From positions 1 through 40,163 of the forward strand of contig DATIZX010000075.1 of the NCBI GenBank assembly GCA_035516795.1: DNA of 40,163 nucleotides, given 5' to 3'. The position numbers and the translations under genes are program-made. The notes under the pieces were generated by a model that worked only from the letters and a program-made list of their open reading frames with translations, was not told the origin of the DNA and searched no databases. Below, piece by piece: positions 23,730 through 31,513 of the stretch (the first letter of the stretch is position 1; every line of letters starts with the position of its first letter). Source of the DNA: DATJBF01 sp035516795 (lineage in GTDB: Bacteria > Verrucomicrobiota > Verrucomicrobiia > Palsa-1439).

Positions 23730-24830
23730 ATGAATACTGAGAATCAAGCGTCTGCTACAACTACGTCCGGCCCGGCGTCGACCACGGTTCCAGACATCCG
23801 CCGGGCCAACGGCGGCCGGCGCCAGCGATTTTTTTGGATCGCGATCGTGGCGGTGCCGTTGCTGCTCGTCGCGCTGGGACTTTATTATTTCTTCGAGGTG
23901 AGGCCCTACGAGACGACGGATGACGCGTTCATCGATGGGCACGCCATCCAGGTCAGCCCGCAGGTGGCGGGCCACGTATTGCAGGTGTTCATCAGGGACA
24001 ACCAGGTCGTGAAGAAGGGCGACCCACTGGTAAAGATCGACCCGCGCGATTTCGACGCACGTCTGGCCGCTGCCCGGGCCGGTCTCGCCGCGGCCCGGAG
24101 CCGGGTCGCGCAAGCCAACAGCCAGTTGGCAGTCACGCAAGCCACCGCCGAGCAAGACCGGGCGGCTGTTGCCGCCGCGCAGGCCGAGGCGGAGCGCGCC
24201 CAGGCAGATTTAGCACGCTATCAATCTGTCGAAAAACGCGCCGTTTCGCGCGAGCAGGTCGATGCCGCGGTTGCTGCCGGCCAGTCTACCGCGGCGTCCT
24301 TGGAGGTTGCGCGCAAAAAGGCCGACGCAGCGGAGGCGCAGGTTGGGTTGAGCCGGGCATTAATTGCGACTGCGGAAGCCGACGTGCAACGAGCGGAAGC
24401 GGATGTGCAACAGGCCGAACTGAATCGCTCGTATGCCGAAATCGATGCGCCCGAAGATGGCTGGGTGACCCGTCGCGTCGTCGAAGAAGGGGAGTACGTG
24501 CAGGTCGGCCAGGCCTTGCTGGCAGTGGTGGAGCCGAACCCTTGGGTCACCGCCAATTTCAAGGAGACGCAACTCAGCCTCATGAAACCCGGTCAGCCCG
24601 TGGAGATCCGAGTGGACGCGTTTCCGCAGAAGGACTTCAAGGGGCACGTGGATAGCATCCAGGCCGGTACCGGAGCGCATTTCAGTCTTCTGCCACCTGA
24701 GAACGCCGTGGGCAATTACGTCAAGGTCGTGCAGCGGGTTCCTGTGAAGATCGTCTTCGACGAAGGTGAAGACCCGAAATTCCCCCTGCCCCTTGGCGCG
24801 TCGGTAGTGCCGAAAGTGAAGGTGCAATGA
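23730..24830 (+). CDS. HlyD/EmrA-family membrane fusion (adaptor) protein
   Basis: A 366-aa periplasmic adaptor of a tripartite efflux pump. It has an N-terminal cytoplasmic stretch, one membrane anchor (about residues 34-54), and a lipoyl-like half ETTDDAFIDGHAIQVSPQVAGHV. An alanine-rich helical hairpin (about residues 110-225) follows, then the second lipoyl half YAEIDAPEDGWVTRRVVEEGEYV and a beta barrel. The motif TTDDAFIDGH is typical of EmrA-type adaptors that work with DHA2 pumps. Its TGA overlaps the ATG of the pump gene (ATGA), indicating coupled translation. Confidence 0.92.
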   Translation: MNTENQASATTTSGPASTTVPDIRRANGGRRQRFFWIAIVAVPLLLVALGLYYFFEVRPYETTDDAFIDGHAIQVSPQVAGHVLQVFIRDNQVVKKGDPLVKIDPRDFDARLAAARAGLAAARSRVAQANSQLAVTQATAEQDRAAVAAAQAEAERAQADLARYQSVEKRAVSREQVDAAVAAGQSTAASLEVARKKADAAEAQVGLSRALIATAEADVQRAEADVQQAELNRSYAEIDAPEDGWVTRRVVEEGEYVQVGQALLAVVEPNPWVTANFKETQLSLMKPGQPVEIRVDAFPQKDFKGHVDSIQAGTGAHFSLLPPENAVGNYVKVVQRVPVKIVFDEGEDPKFPLPLGASVVPKVKVQ

Positions 24831-26416
24831 CCGACGCCTCGACAGCGCGCCACGACGAAGCGCTCTGGCAGCAACCGCATAACCCATGGGTGATTGCGCT
24901 GGTGGTGACGATGGCGACGTTTATGGAGGTGCTGGACACCAGTGTCGCCAACGTTTCGCTGCCGCACATTGCGGGGAACTTGTCGGCGGGCGTGGACGAA
25001 AGCACCTGGGTATTGACTTCGTATCTGGTGTCGAACGCCGTGGTGTTGCCGTTGAGCGGCTGGCTGTCGGAAAGGTTCGGTCGCAAACGGTTTTACATGA
25101 GTTGCGTGGGGCTCTTCACGATCAGTTCGTTGTTATCTGGATTCGCACCGAGCCTGGGCTGGCTCGTCTTTTTCCGCGTACTGCAGGGAGCGGGCGGTGG
25201 CGGTCTGCAGCCGAGCGAGCAGGCGATTCTGGCAGACACATTCCCGCCGGCCAAACGCGGGATGGCATTCGCCGTCTACGGCATGGCCGTCGTGGTGGCA
25301 CCGGCCCTCGGGCCAACGCTGGGAGGATGGATTACGGACAATTTCACGTGGCGCTGGATTTTTTTCGTCAACATCCCCGTGGGAATCCTGTCGCTCATCC
25401 TGACATCACGATTGATCTCCGACCCGCCGTACCTGAAGAACCGGAAACGGGCCGGCGTCAAAATCGACTACATCGGGTTCGGGCTGATCGCCTTGGGACT
25501 TGGCCTGCTCCAGGTTGTGCTCGATAAGGGGCAGCGCGAAGATTGGTTTGAGACCCCGTATATTCGCGTATTCACCGTCATTTTTGTTGCAGCGCTGATC
25601 TTGGCGGTCATTTGGGAATTGCGAATCAAAGAACCGGTGGTGGACCTGCGATTGTTCAAAGATCGCACCTTTCTCATGGGGAACGTGATGCTGTTCATCG
25701 TGGGGTTCGTGCTGTACTCCAGTACGCTTCTGCTGCCGCAATATGCCCAGGAACTGATGGGCTACACCGCTGAACAATCGGGGAAACTCATCTCGCCGGG
25801 CGGGATCGGCGTCATGATGTTGATGCCGGTCGCCGGTATTCTGGTCACGCACTACGACGCGCGTAAAGTCATTGTCCTGGGTTTCTTTCTCGTAGCCGTG
25901 GGCCTGTTCAGCATGGTGCGGTTCAACCTGCAGGTCGATTTTCAAACGATGATGTGGGCGCGTGTCCTCCAGGCCAGCGGTCTGGGATTCATCTTCGTAC
26001 CGATCAACACGGCCGCTTACGCCTTTCTGCCGCGCGAGAAGAATAACGCGGCCTCCGGTTTGATCAATCTTTCGCGCAATATCGGGGGCAGCGTGGGAAT
26101 CTCTTTCGTGACCACGCTGCTGGCGCGCCGTACCCAATTTCATCAGACGGTATTGGTCAGTCATCTCAGCAACTACAACTGGCACTTCTTGGGAACCGTG
26201 AGGGCACTGGCGCAGAACTTTGCGGCCGCCGGCAGTGGCGCGTGGACGGCCACGCAGCAGGGGTACGCGGTGATGTCGAGGATGGTGACGCAGCAAGCCA
26301 ACTTGCTGGCGTACATCGACAACTTTCACGTATTGGGAGTGATTTGTCTCGCGCTGATACCGCTGACGTTTCTCATGAAAAAATCGAAGCCAGGACAAGC
26401 TGTGGTGGGGCACTAA
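24827..26416 (+). CDS. DHA2-family (EmrB/QacA-type) MFS drug efflux pump
   Basis: A 529-aa inner-membrane drug:proton antiporter with 14 predicted membrane segments. It shows motif A-like WLSERFGRKRFYM after TM2, motif D1-like FMEVLDTSVANVSLPHI in TM1, and motif C-like APALGPTLGGWI in TM5, all typical of DHA2 pumps. With the preceding adaptor and the downstream outer-membrane factor it would form an EmrAB-TolC-like complex spanning both membranes. It starts within the adaptor's stop codon and ends one base before the kinase-like gene, so all three are translated together. Confidence 0.93.
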   Translation: MTDASTARHDEALWQQPHNPWVIALVVTMATFMEVLDTSVANVSLPHIAGNLSAGVDESTWVLTSYLVSNAVVLPLSGWLSERFGRKRFYMSCVGLFTISSLLSGFAPSLGWLVFFRVLQGAGGGGLQPSEQAILADTFPPAKRGMAFAVYGMAVVVAPALGPTLGGWITDNFTWRWIFFVNIPVGILSLILTSRLISDPPYLKNRKRAGVKIDYIGFGLIALGLGLLQVVLDKGQREDWFETPYIRVFTVIFVAALILAVIWELRIKEPVVDLRLFKDRTFLMGNVMLFIVGFVLYSSTLLLPQYAQELMGYTAEQSGKLISPGGIGVMMLMPVAGILVTHYDARKVIVLGFFLVAVGLFSMVRFNLQVDFQTMMWARVLQASGLGFIFVPINTAAYAFLPREKNNAASGLINLSRNIGGSVGISFVTTLLARRTQFHQTVLVSHLSNYNWHFLGTVRALAQNFAAAGSGAWTATQQGYAVMSRMVTQQANLLAYIDNFHVLGVICLALIPLTFLMKKSKPGQAVVGH

Positions 26417-26417
26417 C

Positions 26418-27050
26418 ATGATCAAAATCATCGTTATTGAAAGAGAATTTGGCACCGGCGCCAGCGTCATCGCCGAGAAACTGGCCCAGCGGCTGGGCTG
26501 GCGGTTGCTCGATCAGCAGTTAACGGGGGAGATCGCGCGACTGGCCAAAGTGTCGGAAGCTGCCGTCAAACATTGCGAAGAACGGCTCGACCCGCTGTTT
26601 TACCGGCTGGCAAAGGTTTTTTGGCGCGGCAGCTACGAGAGAAGTCTGCCCGTCACCGGGCTTGAGACCTTCGACGCCGACCAGATGATGCAGTTCATGC
26701 AACGAATTATTGGAGACGCGGCCGCCGCTGGAAATTGCGTGATCGTCGGCCGCGGCGCCCCGTACTTCCTGCGTGACCGTTCCGATACGCTGGTGGTCTT
26801 TCTGTTTGCCCCGCGCGAGTTAAAAATCCGCCGCGCACTGGCTCTTTGCAAGAACGAGGCCGAAGCCAGTGAAATCGTGGACACCGTCGACCAGCAACGG
26901 GTCGCTTTTGTGAAACATTACTTCGGCAAGGACTGGCCGCATCGGCCGCTTTACGATGCGATGCTCAATACAGCCTTGGGAGAAGACATCACGACGGATG
27001 CGATTGTGAGTCTCATGAATGCAATCAATAAGAAAAAAGGATCGTCATGA
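26418..27050 (+). CDS. Cytidylate-kinase-like P-loop protein embedded in efflux operon
   Basis: A 210-aa protein of the cytidylate-kinase-like family (Cytidylate_kin2 type). The N terminus IVIEREFGTGASVIAEKLAQ takes the place of the P-loop, without the canonical GK[ST]. A helical insert with FDADQMMQFMQ follows, then GNCVIVGRGAPYFLRDR, a lid-like arginine-rich helix (PRELKIRRALAL), and VKHYFGKDWPHRPLYDAMLNT near the C terminus. The true substrate of this family is not established; phosphorylation of a small molecule is likely if the site is active. It begins 1 bp after the pump gene and overlaps the outer-membrane-factor gene by ATGA, so it belongs to the pump operon. A role in modifying the exported compound or controlling the pump is inference. 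Confidence 0.85.
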   Translation: MIKIIVIEREFGTGASVIAEKLAQRLGWRLLDQQLTGEIARLAKVSEAAVKHCEERLDPLFYRLAKVFWRGSYERSLPVTGLETFDADQMMQFMQRIIGDAAAAGNCVIVGRGAPYFLRDRSDTLVVFLFAPRELKIRRALALCKNEAEASEIVDTVDQQRVAFVKHYFGKDWPHRPLYDAMLNTALGEDITTDAIVSLMNAINKKKGSS

Positions 27051-28498
27051 ATAACAGGGGTTTGGTTCTTTTGCTGTTGGTTGCCGGATTGAGCGCCAGT
27101 TGCGCGGTCGGACCAGACTATCATCCGCCCAAAGTCCAAGTGCCCGCCCACTGGAGCGAGGCCCAAGTCGGCGGCGCGACGAACGCTGCCGTACAGGTGG
27201 TCGATTGGTGGAAAACGTTCAACGACCCCGAACTCAACTCGTTGGTCCGACGCGCCGTGGTGGCTAATCACGATTTGCGAATCGCCGAAGGATTGCTTCG
27301 CGAAGCGCGAGCACTGCGGAGCGGAGCGTTGTGGGATTTGGGGCCGACGATTAATGCCGGCGCGGGTTATACCGACGCAAGGCAAACTCCGAATTCCCTG
27401 CCGTTCAAAGGTTCCCTGACGAACTTCACGTACCTTTTTCACACCGACTTGTACGATGCCCATTTCGACGCCAGTTGGGAGATCGACTTGTTTGGTGGCA
27501 AACGTCGAGCCCTTCAAGAAGCCAACGCCCTGGTTGCGTCGGTCGAGGAGAATCGGCGCGATGTTCTCGTAAGCGTTCTCGCCGAGGTGGCGCGCAATTA
27601 CCTCGAAGTCCGCAACTCCCAACAGCGGTTGGCCATCGCCCGCAAAAACATCGCCGCCCAACAGGATGCGGCGGATATCGCCCGCGCGCGGTTCAAGTCC
27701 GGACTCAGCAGCGAACTCGATGTCAGGCAGGCCGAGGCGTTGTTGGCCACGACCAAGTCACAAGTTCCCGCCATCGAAACGGCTCTCAAGCAATCCATTC
27801 ACCGGCTTGGCGTGCTGACAGGCTTACAGCCCGATGCGCTCTCTGGAGAACTTTCCGAGCCACAGCCGGTCCCCGCTCCGCCACCCCAGGTCCCGGTCGG
27901 GTTGCCATCCGACTTGCTGCGGCGCCGACCCGATGTGCGTCGCGCCGAACGCCAACTGGCCGCAGCTACTGCCAACATCGGTGTTCAAACCGCCGAATTG
28001 TTCCCCAAGTTCTCCCTTACTGGGGTGGGCGGCTTCCAAAGTTTCTCGGCCGCGGATTGGTTTTCCGGCGGGAGCAAATACTGGTCGGCGGGTCCGTCGG
28101 TCACGTGGCGGATTTTGGATTACGGGCGGGTCCGCAGCCAGATCAAGGCGGCCAGCGCCCAGGCCGATCAGTCGCTGGCGGCCTATGAGAAAACGGTGTT
28201 GCTGGCACTGGAGGACGTCGAAAATGCCTTGGTGGCCTACTCCAACGAGCAAGCGCATTACCGGGCCCTGAGCGACGCGGTTACTGCCAACCGTCATTCG
28301 CTCGACCTGGCCAATGAAAGATATCGAAGTGGCCTGATTGATTTCCTCAACGTTCTGGATGCGGAGCGCTCGCTCTATCAAACCGAAGATCAACTCGCCA
28401 ACAGCCAGGGCGCTGTCAGCATCAGCCTCGTCGCACTGTATAAGGCGCTGGGGGGCGGTTGGCAGACTGAGGTACAACCACCGTTAACGCAGCGCTAA
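27047..28498 (+). CDS. Outer-membrane efflux factor, NodT/OprM-type lipoprotein
   Basis: A 483-aa outer-membrane channel (TolC superfamily). The signal sequence ends in a lipobox (LSASC, Cys 19) followed by AVGPDYHPPKV, the standard NodT/OprM N terminus. Two repeated helical/beta-strand halves contain DWWKTFNDPELNSLV, FDASWEIDLFGGKRRA, GLPSDLLRRRPDVRRAERQLAAATANIGV and ERYRSGLIDFLNVLDAERSLYQ. It completes the tripartite pump. Overlap with the kinase-like gene shows coupled translation. The next gene (pyrophosphatase) follows within 50 bp. Confidence 0.93.
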   Translation: MNNRGLVLLLLVAGLSASCAVGPDYHPPKVQVPAHWSEAQVGGATNAAVQVVDWWKTFNDPELNSLVRRAVVANHDLRIAEGLLREARALRSGALWDLGPTINAGAGYTDARQTPNSLPFKGSLTNFTYLFHTDLYDAHFDASWEIDLFGGKRRALQEANALVASVEENRRDVLVSVLAEVARNYLEVRNSQQRLAIARKNIAAQQDAADIARARFKSGLSSELDVRQAEALLATTKSQVPAIETALKQSIHRLGVLTGLQPDALSGELSEPQPVPAPPPQVPVGLPSDLLRRRPDVRRAERQLAAATANIGVQTAELFPKFSLTGVGGFQSFSAADWFSGGSKYWSAGPSVTWRILDYGRVRSQIKAASAQADQSLAAYEKTVLLALEDVENALVAYSNEQAHYRALSDAVTANRHSLDLANERYRSGLIDFLNVLDAERSLYQTEDQLANSQGAVSISLVALYKALGGGWQTEVQPPLTQR

Positions 28499-28545
28499 GT
28501 TTGGCGTTGCACACGGCTTCACCGTCCATTAGAAACGACGTGGTT

Positions 28546-29172
28546 ATGGCGAAGAGAAGACCGAGATTCAAACCCATTATCCCGACCGGTACCTCATTGC
28601 GGCCCGCTTGGTTTAACCCGTTTCATGTGTTGACGCCGGGCGACAAGGCGCCGGAGGAATGCAACGCGTTTATCGAGTGCCCAATGCGCTCGAAGATCAA
28701 GTACGAATTGGACAAAGGAAATGGGATTCTTCACATCAGCCGCACACTGCATAGCGCGGTCCATTATCCGAGCAATTACGGATTTATCCCCCAGACCTAT
28801 TGTCGGGACCACGATCCGCTGGATATTTTGGTTCTATCGCAGGAACCCGTCATTCCCGGTTGCGTGATGAAAGCGCGGCCGGTGGGCATGCTGCGGATGA
28901 TCGACCAGGATTTGGAAGACATCAAAATCATTGCCATTCACGTCAACGACCCGATGTTCGAAAGTTACAACGACATCTCTCAATTGCCGCCGCATGTGCT
29001 GCGCGAGATGCGGCATTTCTTCGAGATCTACAAGGAACTGGAAAAAACCAAGACGCCGGTGGTGGAAGATTTCCGGGGACGGATTGACGCGCACAAGGTC
29101 ATCCGCGACTCGATGGAAGCCTACGTGCGTTTCCGCGACAAACTGCTCGACTGCGAGTACCCGGATTATTAG
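28546..29172 (+). CDS. ppa: Inorganic pyrophosphatase (family I)
   Basis: Soluble Mg-dependent enzyme hydrolysing pyrophosphate to phosphate. The 208-aa protein shows KIKYELDKGNG, HYPSNYGFIPQTYC, the metal-binding signature DHDPLDILVL, and the later EDIKIIA. The C-terminal part (VVEDFRGRIDAHKVI) replaces the usual short bacterial C terminus. I prefer the ATG at 28546; an in-frame TTG at 28501, two bases after the efflux operon stop, would add 15 residues. It may be co-transcribed with the pump operon, but a functional link is not implied. Confidence 0.9.
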   Translation: MAKRRPRFKPIIPTGTSLRPAWFNPFHVLTPGDKAPEECNAFIECPMRSKIKYELDKGNGILHISRTLHSAVHYPSNYGFIPQTYCRDHDPLDILVLSQEPVIPGCVMKARPVGMLRMIDQDLEDIKIIAIHVNDPMFESYNDISQLPPHVLREMRHFFEIYKELEKTKTPVVEDFRGRIDAHKVIRDSMEAYVRFRDKLLDCEYPDY

Positions 29173-29301
29173 GATCACAACTTAGATTTACAGCTTCGTT
29201 TTCTGCCGGTCTCCACTTCAGCATGGTCCGCCGAATATCGCCCGACAGCGCAAGCCTCCTGTATTTCGTAAATCTGCGTCGCATCGCAGGGCGTCGTAAA
29301 T

Positions 29302-29640
29302 TCATGAAGGTTTCGCATGACGTCGGGTAAATATCCAGTCCTGAAGACACCGAATGAGAACATAACAAATGCCAAAAGCGACAAGGTAAACAGCAAACGG
29401 CAGACGAAACTCTTGCTGTTCGAATGTTTCTCGCCCGTTCAGTACGGTGCCGACGATGACCACAGAATACCTGCACGGCACGAAGACAGGAGCATCCCAC
29501 ATTAGAGAAGTGTCCAGACCTTCTTTCCCATAAATCAACGAAAGCTCATGGAAGAACACAGGCTCGCTGATGACGTAACGATGTGGAGATACGATGTCGC
29601 CGGACCAATTCAGTTTTTGAGCAATTAGCGGGTGGCGACC
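29302..29640 (-). pseudogene. Possible remnant of a membrane protein gene, no clear start
   Basis: The minus-strand frame encodes about 110 residues of protein-like sequence, including YVISEPVFFHELSLIYGK, WDAPVFVPCRYSVVIVG and a hydrophobic segment FAVYLVAFGICYVLIRC followed by a basic tail. No plausible ATG/GTG with a ribosome site begins it; the frame stays open to 30033 only as antisense of the gene at 29722. It may be the 3' fragment of a gene, or chance. The rest of 29173-29301 shows nothing convincing. Confidence 0.3.
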
Positions 29641-29721
29641 ATCATTAGAATAATCCGCCGAATATCGCCCGGACGGTTTACCCTTGCTCCGCCATCCCAA
29701 AGTTTTACAATTCGAGTCTCT

Positions 29722-30015
29722 ATGGAGAGCGACGCAAAACGCCCGCCTCGACCTTCGCTCTGGCTCATTGTCTCTGTGACCTGTCCTGTCCTCGGATACG
29801 CAATGACTGCGTTTGCCCTCGTTTCGCCTAAACTTGACCGTACTCAAGCCCTTGTCGACCCCATCAACGACTTGACCGTATTTCTCATCGTGGGACTCGT
29901 CTCTCTTTGCATCGGTACGTTCAGCCGTCCAAGACGCAACGACTGGATTGCAGCATGCTGGATTGTGAACGTCATAGCTTGGCTTGGCACCTTCCTCCTT
30001 ACAGAAGTCCGGTAG
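29722..30015 (+). CDS. Small membrane protein (97 aa), unknown function
   Basis: Starts MESDAKRPPRPSLWLIVSV. Three hydrophobic segments are visible: residues about 13-32, 45-63 and 73-93, separated by short polar loops (KLDRTQALVDPIND and RPRRNDW). I do not recognise the family. It begins a few bases after the second copy of the leader repeat, whose AATTCGAGTC block ends just before the ATG. Frame and composition support a real gene, but no strong ribosome site is seen. Confidence 0.55.
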   Translation: MESDAKRPPRPSLWLIVSVTCPVLGYAMTAFALVSPKLDRTQALVDPINDLTVFLIVGLVSLCIGTFSRPRRNDWIAACWIVNVIAWLGTFLLTEVR

Positions 30016-30297
30016 ACACGCCCCAGACTCCACAGTTTGTGCGACCTAACCAATAGTTGGGCTTGCCGCTGACGAAGCCGGTGGATGGCTCTCTAGAATA
30101 ATCCGCCGACTTTCGTCCGGATGTAGTAACCCGCTAATAAATAAGAGGATAAGCAGCATTTACGACTTGCTCCATCCTATCAAAGTTCTACAATTCGAGT
30201 CAGGGAGAATGCGTAATGCGCCATGCTTATCTGGCGCAAACAATGCAACAGATCCCGTAGATACAGCTAGCAAGGCGCAGAAGTAGGTCTACAAACA

Positions 30298-30465
30298 ATG
30301 TCTAAACGACGCTCATTCGTTTTGGAGAGGCCGAAAGGCAGGCAGTGGTTTCAATTGCTTTTGTGGGTAATGGTCTTGGTGGTGATCCCTCTACTGATAC
30401 GCAATTGTGCTCCTTCAAGCGTCCGCCAAATGTTTGAGTCGGGTACGCATTCGGATTCAAATTAG
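30298..30465 (+). CDS. Possible 55-aa membrane peptide
   Basis: Short frame starting MSKRRSFVLERPKGRQW with one strong hydrophobic segment (FQLLLWVMVLVVIPLLI, residues about 18-34), then RNCAPSS and a polar tail. It lies about 100 bp after the third leader repeat, paralleling the 97-aa gene after the second. The ribosome site is weak (GTAGGT). A 25-codon frame just upstream could be a leader peptide. Confidence 0.4.
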   Translation: MSKRRSFVLERPKGRQWFQLLLWVMVLVVIPLLIRNCAPSSVRQMFESGTHSDSN

Positions 30466-30565
30466 GTCACGACCGGATCTGCTCCCGCCACCCGACCCGC
30501 TGAAAAATCGGGCGTTTCATCATCAGCATGTTGTATCCGCCCAAGATAGCCCGAGGTTGATCGGG

Positions 30566-30802
30566 TCACCACTCGTTCTCTACGCGCATAATCCATTGCG
30601 GGCGCATGTTGTGAGCGTTCAGGAAAGCGACGACCGATTCTTTGTCGGCGGCTTCGAATTCACAGAGCAATTTGCCTTCGAGGGAATCCGAGACGCAACG
30701 AATAGTCTTGATGGTTTCGTCCCGTTTCAATTCCGCCATGAGTGTCTGCAAAGCTTGCCGCGTCAGGCAGGCAACCGTGTGTTGGCTGATGTAGCGAGGC
30801 AT
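30566..30802 (-). CDS. DUF4242-like small protein (78 aa)
   Basis: Begins MPRYISQHTVACLTRQALQT and contains TIRCVSDSLEGKLLCEFEA and FLNAHNM, a pattern resembling DUF4242 ferredoxin-fold proteins (relatives of a nickel-binding protein described in Streptomyces). Ligand and role here are unknown. It is divergent from the BON-domain gene at 30901. Confidence 0.65.
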   Translation of the reverse strand: MPRYISQHTVACLTRQALQTLMAELKRDETIKTIRCVSDSLEGKLLCEFEAADKESVVAFLNAHNMRPQWIMRVENEW

Positions 30803-30900
30803 GGGGGCTTCTTATGGCGAGCGCCGAGCCACAAGGCAATGCTTTTTTCATTTCGTTGTCACCGCGTGCGTCCCGCGGTAAAATGCCGCATGGGGAACGT

Positions 30901-31344
30901 ATGAAAGATTTTTTTATCGGATTGTTGGTGGGCGCATTTTTGACGGCAGGAACCGGCTGGTACTTTTTCGTCGCGCGAAAAGATCCTCGCGTGACACACG
31001 CGTGGGACACTGTGGATGCCCAGCTCGCCGCCTGGCACTTGGGCAGCGACGATATCAAGGCCGAGTTGGCCCATTCCGGCAAAGTCCTGCGGCGTTCGGT
31101 GCGTGAGGTCGGGTCCGCCGTCGCCAGCGCGTCGGCCGACGCGGCGATCACTGGCAAAATCAAAGCCAAATATGCAATGGACCGTGAATTATCCGTGTTT
31201 GGCATTTCGGTGAACACAACGGACGGACGAGTGACCCTTGCCGGCAACGTCAAATCCGCTCACCAAATTGGCAAAGCCATGCTGATCGCGCTCGAAACCG
31301 ACGGTGTGCGCGAAGTGACCTCCACGTTGCAGGTGAAACGCTGA
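30901..31344 (+). CDS. BON-domain envelope protein
   Basis: A 147-aa protein with an N-terminal membrane segment (MKDFFIGLLVGAFLTAGTGWYFF), a linker helix, and a C-terminal BON domain (ITGKIKAKYAMD..., GISVNTTDGRVTLAGNVKSAHQIGKAMLIALETDGVREVTSTLQV). BON domains bind membranes or surfaces in osmotic-stress and secretion proteins. The start at 30901 is chosen for the membrane anchor; the frame is open from 30814 but that part has no coding look. It stands alone before a cruciform repeat. Confidence 0.8.
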   Translation: MKDFFIGLLVGAFLTAGTGWYFFVARKDPRVTHAWDTVDAQLAAWHLGSDDIKAELAHSGKVLRRSVREVGSAVASASADAAITGKIKAKYAMDRELSVFGISVNTTDGRVTLAGNVKSAHQIGKAMLIALETDGVREVTSTLQVKR

Positions 31345-31384
31345 GTACGCTGCCTTGAAACGTCCTAAGAACTGATAGCAGAAC

Positions 31385-31441
31385 TGTAGTCGCAGGCTTT
31401 AGCCTGCGCGGGGAAACGCACCCATAAAGGGTGCGGCTACA
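31385..31441. repeat. Cruciform intergenic repeat
   Basis: An outer stem TGTAGTC / GGCTACA (one G-T pair) encloses two hairpins: GCAGGCT with AGCCTGC (31392-31407) and GCACCC with GGGTGC (31418-31434). The predicted clover-leaf resembles REP-like elements that I recall as frequent in Verrucomicrobiota and related soil bacteria. No transposase for it is in this window. Confidence 0.65.
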
Positions 31442-31491
31442 CGGAATCAGATTTGGTACTGCACTCTGAGATTCTGTCGTGGATTGTGTGT

Positions 31492-31501
31492 GGGGGGGGG
31501 G
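31492..31501. other. Run of ten G
   Basis: Homopolymer G10 just downstream of the permease gene stop (minus strand, 31514). Such runs are prone to length variation and assembly error; it does not interrupt a gene. Confidence 0.8.
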
Positions 31502-31513
31502 TATCGACCGCGC

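Larger units (their letters stand above)
29227..30205. repeat. Three-copy dispersed leader repeat
   Basis: The motif TCCGCCGAATATCGCCCG occurs at 29227-29244 and 29654-29671, and as TCCGCCGACTTTCGTCCG at 30102-30119. The last two copies are also preceded by TAGAATAA and followed by TTGCTCC, CATCC and a shared AAAGTTYTACAATTCGAGTC block (about 29699-29718 and 30182-30201). The last copy carries about 30 extra bases in the middle. Spacing is about 430-450 bp. The second copy precedes a 97-aa membrane protein and the third a possible 55-aa membrane peptide. Confidence 0.7.

Noticed and set aside
29302..30033. Long minus-strand frame of 243 codons
   Set aside because: Its N-terminal half is antisense to the better-supported 97-aa membrane protein at 29722 and has no coding look; only the C-terminal part was kept, as a low-confidence remnant.
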